Virus record (IMG/VR): IMGVR_UViG_3300028829_004000
Coordinates: 1-31,675 of that record
DNA from: a virus
Strand: one strand, 5' to 3'
Length of the DNA stretch: 31,675 bases
The translations under genes and the position numbers were made by a program. The notes beneath the pieces are model-generated. The model was given only the letters and a program-made list of their open reading frames with translations, made no database searches and was not told where the DNA came from. Below, one piece after another: positions 8,318-14,125 of the stretch. How positions within the stretch are numbered: position 1 is the stretch's first letter; each line of letters opens with the position of its first letter.

Positions 8318-8345
8318 TTGACAATTGTGAGCTTTTCGATATAAC
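8318..8345 (+). promoter_or_regulatory. Plus-strand sigma70-type promoter without an ORF behind it
   Basis: TTGACA (8318-8323), a 16-base spacer and TATAAC (8340-8345) point rightwards, away from the leftward gene cluster. No coding frame follows on the plus strand before 12227. Transcription would start near 8352 and enter the stem-loop at 8355-8387. Confidence 0.6.
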
Positions 8346-8354
8346 TCCGCTAAT

Positions 8355-8387
8355 GGGCGGACATAGAGTACTTCTATAGTACCGCCC
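8355..8387 (+). ncRNA. Candidate structured RNA: GC-clamped stem-loop at the start of an orphan transcript
   Basis: GGGCGG (8355-8360) pairs with CCGCCC (8382-8387), and the inner ATAGA pairs with TCTAT around a short GTACT loop. It begins within a few bases of the predicted start of the 8318-8345 promoter. No T-run follows, so it is not a simple terminator. It could be the 5' domain of a small RNA. The downstream extent is unknown. Confidence 0.35.
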
Positions 8388-8451
8388 CTAGATAGCTACC
8401 TAAGAGTCTTCCACAGACACTCAGCCAACCCGCTCCCAGAGCCTAGCTTAT

Positions 8452-8684
8452 AAGTTACTTATCAGCATAATAGATGCTTACATAACCTACTTATGAGTTA
8501 CTTATAAGTTACATAATAGATGCTTACATAACCTACTTATGAGTTACTTATAAGTTACATAATAGATGCTTACATAACCTACTTATGAGTTACTTATAAG
8601 TTACATAATGTTACTTATAAGTTACATAATAGATGCTTACATAACCTACTTATGAGTTATAAACACACAATGTATATGTATTCT
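8452..8684. repeat. Left arm of an inverted repeat pair bracketing the accessory island
   Basis: The block 8452-8500 matches the reverse complement of 11740-11788 at 47 of 49 bases. The block 8645-8684 matches the reverse complement of 11715-11754 at 38 of 40. The 46-bp array lies between the two blocks on this side, while on the right side the two blocks overlap directly. Confidence 0.85.
8466..8659. repeat. 46-bp tandem repeat array with AACTTATAAGTT-type palindromes
   Basis: Four units start at 8466, 8512, 8558 and 8625. A truncated 21-base unit sits at 8604-8624, and the last unit diverges after about 35 bases. Each full unit starts CATAATAGATGCTTAC, contains CCTACTTATGAG and ends in the palindromic TTACTTATAAGTTA. 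The array is AT-rich with no spacer sequence between units, so it is not CRISPR. It could be protein-binding iterons or a recombination track. Confidence 0.85.
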
Positions 8685-8711
8685 AAAGTAGGCTTATAAG
8701 TTACTCCTGAG

Positions 8712-9053
8712 CTACTCCCCTGATAGCTCCTTCTCAAGCCTCTTGTATTTATCTACAGCAGTTTCTCTTGAAGGAGCTCCAGAGCTCTCCTCAAGGAGTT
8801 CACTACCTTTGTTTACTTCAGGTATATCAATCAGTAGTGATACAGCAAGAAATGAAATCCATTGTTTAATCCCCATACCATCTGCCGACGAATTCAACTC
8901 TGACACTACACTGGAATGCTTATTAGTACATTCCTGGCAGATATGAGAGACCTCACAGAAGCTAGCTACCACAGCTTCAAAGGTAGTCCACCCCTTGAGA
9001 GGCTCAGAAGCTACTTCAGTAGATCCACACAAATCACACTCATACTTAATCAT
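8712..9053 (-). CDS. Small zinc-finger-like protein in the accessory island
   Basis: The 113-residue product starts MIKYECDLCGS. It has two Cys pairs, CDLC (residues 5-8) and a later CEVSHICQEC, suggesting a zinc ribbon/treble-clef-like knuckle. A short hydrophobic helix (WISFLAVSLLIDI) and a charged tail (DKYKRLEKELSGE) follow. I chose the ATG at 9053 because GGAG lies 7 bases upstream and a consensus promoter lies just before it; a longer frame from 9125 would start inside the promoter. No function is known. Confidence 0.7.
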   Translation of the reverse strand: MIKYECDLCGSTEVASEPLKGWTTFEAVVASFCEVSHICQECTNKHSSVVSELNSSADGMGIKQWISFLAVSLLIDIPEVNKGSELLEESSGAPSRETAVDKYKRLEKELSGE

Positions 9054-9077
9054 CCATATTCTCCTTTTGAAGAGACT

Positions 9078-9106
9078 ATTATATACTACTTGGCTAGTAA
9101 TGTCAA
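9078..9106 (-). promoter_or_regulatory. Perfect consensus sigma70 promoter
   Basis: On the minus strand this reads TTGACA (9106-9101), exactly 17 bases, TATAAT (9083-9078). It ends 25 bases before the ATG of the zinc-finger-like gene. It matches the canonical sigma70 consensus in both boxes and in spacing. Confidence 0.85.
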
Positions 9107-9569
9107 GGATATACTTTAACGTCAAATACTTAAGTTTAACTCTTAAGTCACCCCCTAGTGACTCTTATGTTACTACCCAGTAACTAATAAGAGAAGGCTT
9201 GGTACTAAAAAAGTGAATTCCATACTAACGGGGTGTACAGATAACTAGAGAGGCCCCAGTGGCCCTTCCCCCGCCCCTTACGCCGTACATTAATTTGTGA
9301 CTTTATAACGTAAATCAGGTTCTGGGGGCTTTTTCAGTCTCTTTTAACGTATATTCTACAGGCAAAGGTAAATAGGCCTGTTCTGGCAGGCTAGGAAAGG
9401 CACTAGGGCAATGCTAAGCCATTGAATAGTATAATAATATCCCCTGATTATATATCATTTTATATGGAGAGAGCTAGTCTAGGGGCTTGCATAGTGGCTT
9501 GTAGGTTGCGCCTGCGGCATTCGGGCAACGCATGGGATTGTTGCCAGCAGATGAGAGGCAATGGCAGGC

Positions 9570-9635
9570 ACTATGACAGGACTATGACAGGACTATGACA
9601 GGACTATGACAGGACTATGACAGGACTATGACAGG
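9570..9635. repeat. 11-bp tandem repeat, six perfect copies
   Basis: The unit ACTATGACAGG occurs six times in a row with no mismatches, followed by a partial unit. The period of 11 bases is close to one helical turn. It sits in the non-coding stretch just downstream of the terminator of the minus-strand gene at 9723. Confidence 0.9.
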
Positions 9636-9654
9636 ACTAGGCAAGCCCCTTAGC

Positions 9655-9694
9655 CATAAAAAAGCCCGCTAGGCCAGTATAGGCGTAGCAGGGC
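9655..9694 (-). terminator. Intrinsic terminator downstream of the 102-residue gene
   Basis: On the minus strand, AGCCCTGCTA (9694-9685) pairs with TAGCGGGCT (9671-9663) and is followed by a run of six T. Confidence 0.75.
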
Positions 9695-9722
9695 TATTAG
9701 AGTTGATAGGCTAGTTGTTAGG

Positions 9723-10031
9723 CTAGGCTAGCCGTGGTGTGGTTATGTCAATATGGCCTAGATGAAAGGTTGCCGTTACGTGGCTCGCATTGCTGAATGC
9801 ATTCACGACAGCTTTTCCGGTAGTATCAATCACAGGCCTGTCGGACTTCCCTGCAACCTTATAGACCTTGCCAGTATCGCTTGGCCCAGCTAAGCGCAAC
9901 ACTAGGCCAGTATCAGACCATTCCCTCACATACTCGGCTTTGTGAGTAAATCCCGCCTTTACTAGCCTGTCACCCTCAAGCCATATCCTAGACCGTTCAA
10001 CGCCTTTGTTTTTACCTAGTTTAGTTAACAT
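9723..10031 (-). CDS. Hypothetical protein (102 aa), monocistronic
   Basis: The product begins MLTKLGKNKGVERSRIWLEG and continues with DRLVKAGFTHKAEYV and DTGLVLRLA. A Gly-turn beta-rich pattern (DRLVKAGF, GLVLRL) loosely recalls the AbrB/SymE swapped-hairpin fold, but this is only a resemblance. It has its own promoter (10064-10091) and its own terminator (9655-9694), so it is transcribed alone. The ATG at 10031 follows an AGGGAAG site. The function is unknown. Confidence 0.65.
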   Translation of the reverse strand: MLTKLGKNKGVERSRIWLEGDRLVKAGFTHKAEYVREWSDTGLVLRLAGPSDTGKVYKVAGKSDRPVIDTTGKAVVNAFSNASHVTATFHLGHIDITTPRLA

Positions 10032-10063
10032 GATCTTCCCTCTATTTGTGTTAATGTTGCCCC

Positions 10064-10091
10064 CTTATACCATACTCAAGCCCCTATGCAA
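10064..10091 (-). promoter_or_regulatory. sigma70-like promoter for the 102-residue gene
   Basis: On the minus strand: TTGCAT (10091-10086), 16 bases, TATAAG (10069-10064). The -35 box is weaker than in the neighbouring promoters. It sits between the terminator of the upstream gene and the ATG at 10031. Confidence 0.5.
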
Positions 10092-10104
10092 GCCCCTTAG
10101 ACAT

Positions 10105-10139
10105 AAAAAACCCTGCTAGGGCATTACACCTTAGCAGGG
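10105..10139 (-). terminator. Intrinsic terminator downstream of the 67-residue gene
   Basis: On the minus strand, CCCTGCTAAGG (10138-10128) pairs with CCTAGCAGGG (10120-10111), followed by six T (10110-10105). Strong stem and T-run. Confidence 0.85.
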
Positions 10140-10163
10140 CTTTGACAGTACTAGCCAAGACAA

Positions 10164-10367
10164 CTAGCCAACTAGCGCCATAGTACGGGCCAAGGTACGC
10201 TTTCGCCATACTGGCAAAGGTTCGGTTGCTGCCTCTTTAGTCGTCGGCATGATAGGTGATTGCGCCTGCAACCCGTAGTCGTTTAATAGGTGCTTCAATG
10301 CCTCGCTTGTAGGCGCTGCAAGGCGGACTAGGTTTTTATCGGTATTAGTGGCTGTAATAGTGAGCAT
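10164..10367 (-). CDS. Hypothetical protein (67 aa)
   Basis: The start ATG at 10367 has AAGGATAA upstream; a longer frame from 10439 lacks such a site. The product begins MLTITATNTDKNLVRLAAPT and ends with a basic segment (VWRKRTLARTMALVG). No family is recognised. It lies 10 bases after the basic 62-residue gene and is probably co-transcribed with it, ending at the terminator at 10105-10139. Confidence 0.6.
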   Translation of the reverse strand: MLTITATNTDKNLVRLAAPTSEALKHLLNDYGLQAQSPIMPTTKEAATEPLPVWRKRTLARTMALVG

Positions 10368-10377
10368 GGTGTTATCC

Positions 10378-10566
10378 TTATTTAACATTGAAAAAGATAG
10401 GCAAGAAACGGGAGAAACTCTTACTGGTAGGCTTGTCATATATATACCGAGTAGTCAGGCCCGTATCTATGGCAGTTGACTTGGCCAGTTTACGGACGCC
10501 GTAGATGCGCTTGTTGATACGCTTGCGAACTAGAACTTGGCGATTGAAAACCTTGGAATGTTGCAT
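10378..10566 (-). CDS. Small basic protein (62 aa)
   Basis: The ATG at 10566 has an AAAGG site upstream and follows a promoter at 10600-10627. The product starts MQHSKVFNRQVLVRKRINKR and is very basic (VRKLAKS follows), ending in an aromatic-rich segment SFSRFLPIFFNVK. It could bind nucleic acid, but there is no recognisable fold. It is the first gene of a two-gene transcript with the 67-residue gene. Confidence 0.6.
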   Translation of the reverse strand: MQHSKVFNRQVLVRKRINKRIYGVRKLAKSTAIDTGLTTRYIYDKPTSKSFSRFLPIFFNVK

Positions 10567-10599
10567 TGTATTACCTTTCAAGTTAGTTAGTGATGACCC

Positions 10600-10627
10600 T
10601 TTATAGGCCACTAGGTTTTTATGTCAA
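10600..10627 (-). promoter_or_regulatory. sigma70-type promoter for the two-gene unit 10566-10164
   Basis: On the minus strand: TTGACA (10627-10622), 16 bases, TATAAA (10605-10600), 34 bases before the ATG of the 62-residue gene. Confidence 0.7.
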
Positions 10628-10657
10628 TAGCCTATTATAAAAAATCTGCTTTATCCC

Positions 10658-10711
10658 TTAGTTAGTTATCCCAGCGATTAGCGCCACAATCATTAGCATA
10701 AGTTTAATCAT
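10658..10711 (-). CDS. 17-residue hydrophobic peptide, coupled to the upstream gene
   Basis: The ATG at 10711 overlaps the TGA of the 230-residue gene (ATGA) and has a GAGG site 7 bases upstream. It encodes MIKLMLMIVALIAGITN, long enough for about one membrane pass. The ATGA overlap plus ribosome site argue for translation; the small size argues for caution. It could be a leader, a micro-membrane protein or chance. Confidence 0.35.
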   Translation of the reverse strand: MIKLMLMIVALIAGITN

Positions 10712-11400
10712 ATAGCAACCTCATTTGCCACCTTGTTCGCTTTCTTCTTGCTAGTGCCGTGGGCTGGAAATGCTATCGCATAATCTCTATTCCGTACGCT
10801 GCAAAGCTTACAAGATGCGCAACTCACATTGTCTTTATAAGTTGCGGGACAAGTGATAAACCTATGCCCCTCTATCGTAAACTGTTTCCGTGTTTCTTCG
10901 CTATCAACTACGCAAACTACAGGCAAATCACTATAGTTTTCCATGTAGTGCACTGCGTCTTTGGCGCTATTGGCGGAAACGTTGATAGTGAAACCATCAT
11001 CATTGGCTTTACGAATAATAGAATAGTTTACTATGTCTGAAACATCATGGTGTGTATATGTAAAGCCACGTCTGCCTTCATTAGCAGAAACTAGGCGTTC
11101 TACCTTATCAATGTCAATTGCGCCATTGTTATGTGGCAAATCGCCAGCTTGATTATGACGCCATAATTGGCCTTGATTGAAACCTTCAATAGTATTGCAG
11201 AAGTTATCCCAAGATTGGCCCCTCTCGCAACGGGAAACCTTATCCCAATGTAGCTTTAATGGACCGCTGCCAGCGTAGCATCCACCTTCGTTATTAGAGT
11301 TGAAGGGGCATGTTGATGGGCATGATGCCTGTTCTGTAGTGCTTACAGGTATCCTGCCGGTTTTCTTATTAGATGATTTTAGTGTGAGGTGAACTTGCAT
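10708..11400 (-). CDS. Cysteine-rich protein, DUF7227-like
   Basis: The 230-residue protein has two cysteine clusters. The N-terminal one is SCPSTCPFNSNNEGGCYAGS (residues 26-45). The C-terminal one is CPATYKDNVSCASCKLCSVR (about 184-203). Between them is an alpha/beta region with ANDDGFTINVSANSAKD and DLPVVCVVDSEE. I recall this architecture from an uncharacterised family in phages and plasmids (DUF7227). The CPF...CYAG arrangement resembles the Gp37/Gp68 (DUF5131) proteins, suggesting Fe-S or zinc binding. It has its own promoter (11433-11461). The function is unknown. Confidence 0.65.
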   Translation of the reverse strand: MQVHLTLKSSNKKTGRIPVSTTEQASCPSTCPFNSNNEGGCYAGSGPLKLHWDKVSRCERGQSWDNFCNTIEGFNQGQLWRHNQAGDLPHNNGAIDIDKVERLVSANEGRRGFTYTHHDVSDIVNYSIIRKANDDGFTINVSANSAKDAVHYMENYSDLPVVCVVDSEETRKQFTIEGHRFITCPATYKDNVSCASCKLCSVRNRDYAIAFPAHGTSKKKANKVANEVAI

Positions 11401-11432
11401 GATGCATTCCCTTGTTTCGTGAATGTGGGACT

Positions 11433-11461
11433 ATCATGCACATGGCTGGGTCATATGTCAA
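11433..11461 (-). promoter_or_regulatory. sigma70-type promoter of the cysteine-rich gene
   Basis: On the minus strand: TTGACA (11461-11456), 17 bases, CATGAT (11438-11433), 32 bases before the ATG at 11400. Confidence 0.55.
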
Positions 11462-11800
11462 TAACTAATTTATAAAAAATTTATACGCCTACTTCAGAAG
11501 TAACTTATAATCTTTATTCAGAATACATAAACATTTGTGTTTATAACTTATAAGTAACTCAGAAGCCTACTTCAGAAGCCTACTTCAGAAGCCTACTTCA
11601 GAAGTAACTTATAATCTTTATTCAGAATACATAAACATTTGTGTTTATAACTTATAAGTAACTCAGAAGCCTACTTCAGAAGCCTACTTCAGAAGTAACT
11701 TATAATCTTTATTCAGAATACATATATATTGTGTGTTTATAACTTATAAGTAGGTTACGTAAGCATCTATTATGCTGATAAGTAACTTCTAAAGTAAGAC
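11462..11800. repeat. Right arm: nested direct repeats and inverted copy of the left arm
   Basis: Three copies of a segment with GTAACTTATAATCTTTATTC, then AGAATACATA..., then TTATAACTTATAAGTA follow one another. They are separated by runs of a 13-base unit GCCTACTTCAGAA (three, then two copies). The right end (11715-11754 and 11740-11788) is the inverted match to 8645-8684 and 8452-8500. Both arms are dense in the palindrome AACTTATAAGTT. Confidence 0.85.
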
Positions 11801-11801
11801 T

Positions 11802-11829
11802 ATTATACAGCATACTGAAAGTATGTCAA
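11802..11829 (-). promoter_or_regulatory. Leftward sigma70-type promoter into the right repeat arm
   Basis: On the minus strand: TTGACA (11829-11824), 16 bases, TATAAT (11807-11802). Transcripts would run through the repeat arm towards the cysteine-rich gene, leaving an untranslated leader of almost 400 bases. Confidence 0.65.
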
Positions 11830-11861
11830 GACTCTATAATAGCTTTTCTTATACTTTCTTA

Positions 11862-11889
11862 GTTATACTAATGCATCAAATCCTGTCAA
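11862..11889 (-). promoter_or_regulatory. Second leftward sigma70-type promoter
   Basis: On the minus strand: TTGACA (11889-11884), 16 bases, TATAAC (11867-11862). It lies 60 bases upstream of the first leftward promoter, so the two are in tandem, and about 45 bases from the operator-like array. Confidence 0.6.
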
Positions 11890-11931
11890 GGATTATTGTT
11901 GTAATATAGTTGCTAATTTAGCCCGGTTCTT

Positions 11932-12133
11932 GTAACATTATTACCCTAGTCCCTACCCTTGTAATATTATTACCTTTAGGAGCCCATTTGAGTAATATTA
12001 TTACCCTAGTCCCTACCCTTGTAATATTATTACCTTTAGGAGCCCATTTGAGTAATATTATTACCCTAGTCCCTATCCTTGTAATATTATTACCTTTAGG
12101 AGCCCATTTGAGTAATATTATTACCCTAATAGG
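11932..12133. repeat. 60-bp tandem repeats carrying GTAATATTATTAC palindromes (operator-like array)
   Basis: Three units (11941-12000, 12001-12060, 12061-12120) are identical except for one base, and partial units flank them. Each unit contains two copies of the 13-base palindrome GTAATATTATTAC. These start at 11961, 11992, 12021, 12052 and so on, spaced alternately 31 and 29 bases, close to three helical turns. An imperfect copy (GTAACATTATTAC) leads the array. The array lies between two leftward promoters and the rightward operon that starts at 12227, a natural place for an operator or origin. The minus-strand 88-codon frame over it is a product of the repetition. Confidence 0.88.
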
Positions 12134-12226
12134 CATGCAATAGGGGAATACCTGATATGCAATTAATGCAATAGACAATGGCAATCAATTCAGGCATTGT
12201 ACATTCATCAAACAATAGGAGCGAAC

Positions 12227-12958
12227 ATGAAAGGCACCATCATTAGTCTTTTCGACATAACAGGGATAGCCTCGCAGCCGTGGGCGAAGGCAGGATATGC
12301 ATGCTATTGTTATGATATACAGCATGCGTACATACCTAGGGTAGAATATCCTGGTGGCGGCTCTATTAACTTCATCCAGTTGGACCTTATGGGCCCTGCT
12401 GCTGATAAGATCATAAAAGCACATAGTAACGTAAAGATGTTATTCTCTTGGCCTGTATGCACTGACCTTGCAAGCTCTGGGGCTAAACATTGGGAGGATA
12501 AGCGGAAGGCAAACCCTAATTTTCAGGCAGAAGCAATGGCGCTTGTATACTTAGGCAGGAAATATGGAGAATACTTTGGGTGTCCCTATGTCATAGAAAA
12601 TCCAGTAGGTGCTGCCAGTACTCTCTGGAGGACTCCTGACCACATATTTGACCCTTGTGACTATGGCGGTTATTTGCCCGTGAATGACAAGCACCCTACG
12701 CACCCTGATTATATTGCACCTCGGGATGCATACACAAAGCGCACTTGTTGGTGGACCGGTGGCGGGTTTGTTATGCCAGAAACTAAAAGAGTGGAGCCCG
12801 AAATACTAGAGCGATTGACTAAAAGCGGAAACATCGTAAGAGGGAGTAGGCAGTTCATGTTTTTGGGTGGTAAGAGCCTAAAGACGAAGAATATCAGGAG
12901 TGCAACGCCTAGAGGTATCACACAAGCAGTCTTTGAAGCACAACAGGAGCGAACATGA
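12227..12958 (+). CDS. C5-cytosine methyltransferase-like protein
   Basis: The 243-residue product has an N-terminal SAM-binding motif (SLFDITGIASQPWAKAGY, residues 6-23) and an acidic residue after the next strand (CYDIQ). A catalytic-loop-like FSWPVCTDLASSGAKHW follows (about residue 75), then VIENPVGA, equal to the ENV motif. Canonical C5 enzymes have PPC in the loop; here it reads WPVC, keeping Pro-x-Cys. Phage orphan enzymes of this class methylate cytosines, which may protect against host restriction. I start at ATG 12227, with AGGAGCGAAC before it. It begins the rightward operon and overlaps the next gene by 4 bases (ATGA). Confidence 0.8.
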   Translation: MKGTIISLFDITGIASQPWAKAGYACYCYDIQHAYIPRVEYPGGGSINFIQLDLMGPAADKIIKAHSNVKMLFSWPVCTDLASSGAKHWEDKRKANPNFQAEAMALVYLGRKYGEYFGCPYVIENPVGAASTLWRTPDHIFDPCDYGGYLPVNDKHPTHPDYIAPRDAYTKRTCWWTGGGFVMPETKRVEPEILERLTKSGNIVRGSRQFMFLGGKSLKTKNIRSATPRGITQAVFEAQQERT

Positions 12959-13269
12959 GCGAATATTATGACATTGAAAATCTGGAGACACTCCTGCAGA
13001 ACGCAGTAGATGCCGACTACAGGAACGAACGCAGTGATAACCAATATTATTCCAGTGGCCGTAAATCCAGAGCTAAAACCCATATTATGCTGGCGGAGCA
13101 TCGCCTGGAAGCTGCTAATCTGATGTACAACCATTTAATTGCAAAGTCAGATATGCGAGAACCTATCAACAAGTATGATTGCATTATGGCTGTGGGAGAG
13201 GGTTGCCATCGTCGGCTATGGGATGAACTTCCTGATATGTTCGACTATTTCAATAGAATAGTTGACTAG
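12955..13269 (+). CDS. Hypothetical protein (104 aa) coupled to the methyltransferase
   Basis: The ATG overlaps the methyltransferase stop (ATGA) and follows AGGAGCGAAC, the same ribosome site as the previous gene. The product is soluble and mostly helical (RAKTHIMLAEHRLEAANLMY), with acidic N-terminal residues. No domain is recognised. Tight coupling suggests co-function with the methyltransferase, but nothing else supports this. Confidence 0.65.
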   Translation: MSEYYDIENLETLLQNAVDADYRNERSDNQYYSSGRKSRAKTHIMLAEHRLEAANLMYNHLIAKSDMREPINKYDCIMAVGEGCHRRLWDELPDMFDYFNRIVD

Positions 13270-13280
13270 GAGAGACTTTT

Positions 13281-13976
13281 ATGGATAAGTATGAATTGAC
13301 GGACGAGGTAAACGCTGCGGGGCTTCACAGGATTAGGGCATTGAAAGACTTTGGAGGTGTATCGGCAGGAGACTTGGGGGGTTTCGTGAGAGGATTGCGT
13401 AATTTGAGCCAAGGGGGTCTCTCTTGGGTGTCTGACAATGCTTGGGTGTCTGGCAATGCTCTGGTGTCTGGCGATGCTCAGGTGAATGGCAATGCTTGGG
13501 TGTTTGGCAATGCTCAGGTGTCTGGCAGTGCTAAGGTGGTTGGCAGTGCTAAGGTGTCTGGCAATGCTCAGGTGAATGGCAGTGCTAAGGTGTCTGGCAA
13601 TGCTCTGGTGTCTGGCAGTGCTCAGGTGTCTGACAATGCTTGGGTGTCTGACAATGCTTGGGTGTCTGGCAATGCTCTGGTGTCTGACAATGCTCAGGTG
13701 TTTGGCGATGCTCAGGTGTCTGACGATGCTCAGGTGAATGGCAGTGCTCAGGTGTCTGGCAGTGCTAAGGTGGTTGGCAGTGCTAAGGTGAATGGCAGTG
13801 CTCAGGTGTTTGGCGATGCTCAGGTGTCTGGCAATGCTTGGGTGTTTGGCAATGCTCAGGTGTCTGGCAGTGCTAGGGTGTCTGGCAATGCTCAGGTGAA
13901 TGGCAGTGCTCAGGTGAATGGCAGTGCTAAGGTGAATGGCAGTGCTCTGCTAAGGTGTCTGGCGATGCTCAGGTGA
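13281..13976 (+). CDS. Hexapeptide-repeat (YdcK-like beta-helix) protein, N-terminal part before a frameshift
   Basis: After an N-terminal region (YELTDEVNAAGLHRIRALKD, then GGVSAGDLGGFVRG), the protein is made of about 29 hexapeptides of the type x-V-[SNFV]-[GD]-[NSD]-A. This is the pattern of left-handed beta-helix proteins such as YdcK and of phage homologues I remember with the same head and tail segments. The frame is lost near 13944-13953, where five extra bases give GCTCTGCTAAGG. The product then ends ALLRCLAMLR. The repeat continues in the -1 frame to 14341. No canonical slippery heptamer is visible, so this is most likely a repeat-recombination indel, or a sequencing error. Confidence 0.8.
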   Translation: MDKYELTDEVNAAGLHRIRALKDFGGVSAGDLGGFVRGLRNLSQGGLSWVSDNAWVSGNALVSGDAQVNGNAWVFGNAQVSGSAKVVGSAKVSGNAQVNGSAKVSGNALVSGSAQVSDNAWVSDNAWVSGNALVSDNAQVFGDAQVSDDAQVNGSAQVSGSAKVVGSAKVNGSAQVFGDAQVSGNAWVFGNAQVSGSARVSGNAQVNGSAQVNGSAKVNGSALLRCLAMLR

Positions 13977-14125
13977 ATGGCAGTGCTAAGGTGAATGGCA
14001 GTGCTCTGGTGTCTGGCAATGGTGGGGTGTTTGGCAGTGCTTGGGTGTCTGACAATGCTTGGGTGTCTGGCGATGCTCAGGTGAATGGCAGTGCTCAGGT
14101 GAATGGCAGTGCTAGGGTGTCTGGC
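13425..14125 (+). repeat. 18-bp coding repeat array (about 39 units)
   Basis: Each unit is one hexapeptide. GTG (Val) and GCT (Ala) are essentially fixed. The other codons come from tiny sets: CAG/AAG/TGG/CTG/AGG/GGG first, TCT/AAT/TTT/GTT third, GGC/GAC fourth, AAT/AGT/GAT fifth. This codon uniformity suggests recent expansion and shuffling. Confidence 0.92.

Larger units (their letters stand above)
8262..8711. other. 450-base non-coding region: promoter, hairpin and repeat array
   Basis: No credible coding frame was found. From left to right it holds the ribosome site of the leftward gene (8261), a plus-strand promoter (8318-8345), a GC-rich stem-loop (8355-8387), and a 46-bp tandem array (8466-8659). 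A block at 8645-8684 also occurs inverted at 11715-11754. Confidence 0.75.
9107..9722. other. 600-base non-coding stretch of the island
   Basis: I see no convincing gene. Contents: a T/A-rich segment 9120-9200; a GC-rich tract near 9260; an imperfect stem around GTTGCGCC...GGGCAAC (about 9505-9530); the 11-bp repeat array (9570-9635); and the terminator of the 102-residue gene (9655-9694). A 44-codon plus-strand frame from 9464 runs into the repeats and looks spurious. Confidence 0.6.

Noticed and set aside
8391-8450. tRNA-like or attP segment with CCAACCCGCTCCC
   Set aside because: No cloverleaf with proper acceptor and anticodon stems could be drawn.
8466-8659. CRISPR array
   Set aside because: Units are contiguous with no unique spacers, and no cas genes are near; the Cas4-like nuclease at 22685 is a phage replication/recombination enzyme.
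9464-9600. Plus-strand 44-codon frame in the island gap
   Set aside because: It runs into the 11-bp repeats, has odd composition and no family; probably chance.
11918-12184. Minus-strand 88-codon frame with repeated WAPKGNNITR
   Set aside because: It is produced by the 60-bp non-coding repeat array whose period is a multiple of three; no start signal or family.
13944-13953. Programmed -1 ribosomal frameshift in the hexapeptide gene
   Set aside because: No X-XXY-YYZ slippery heptamer; a five-base insertion in the repeat explains the shift more simply.
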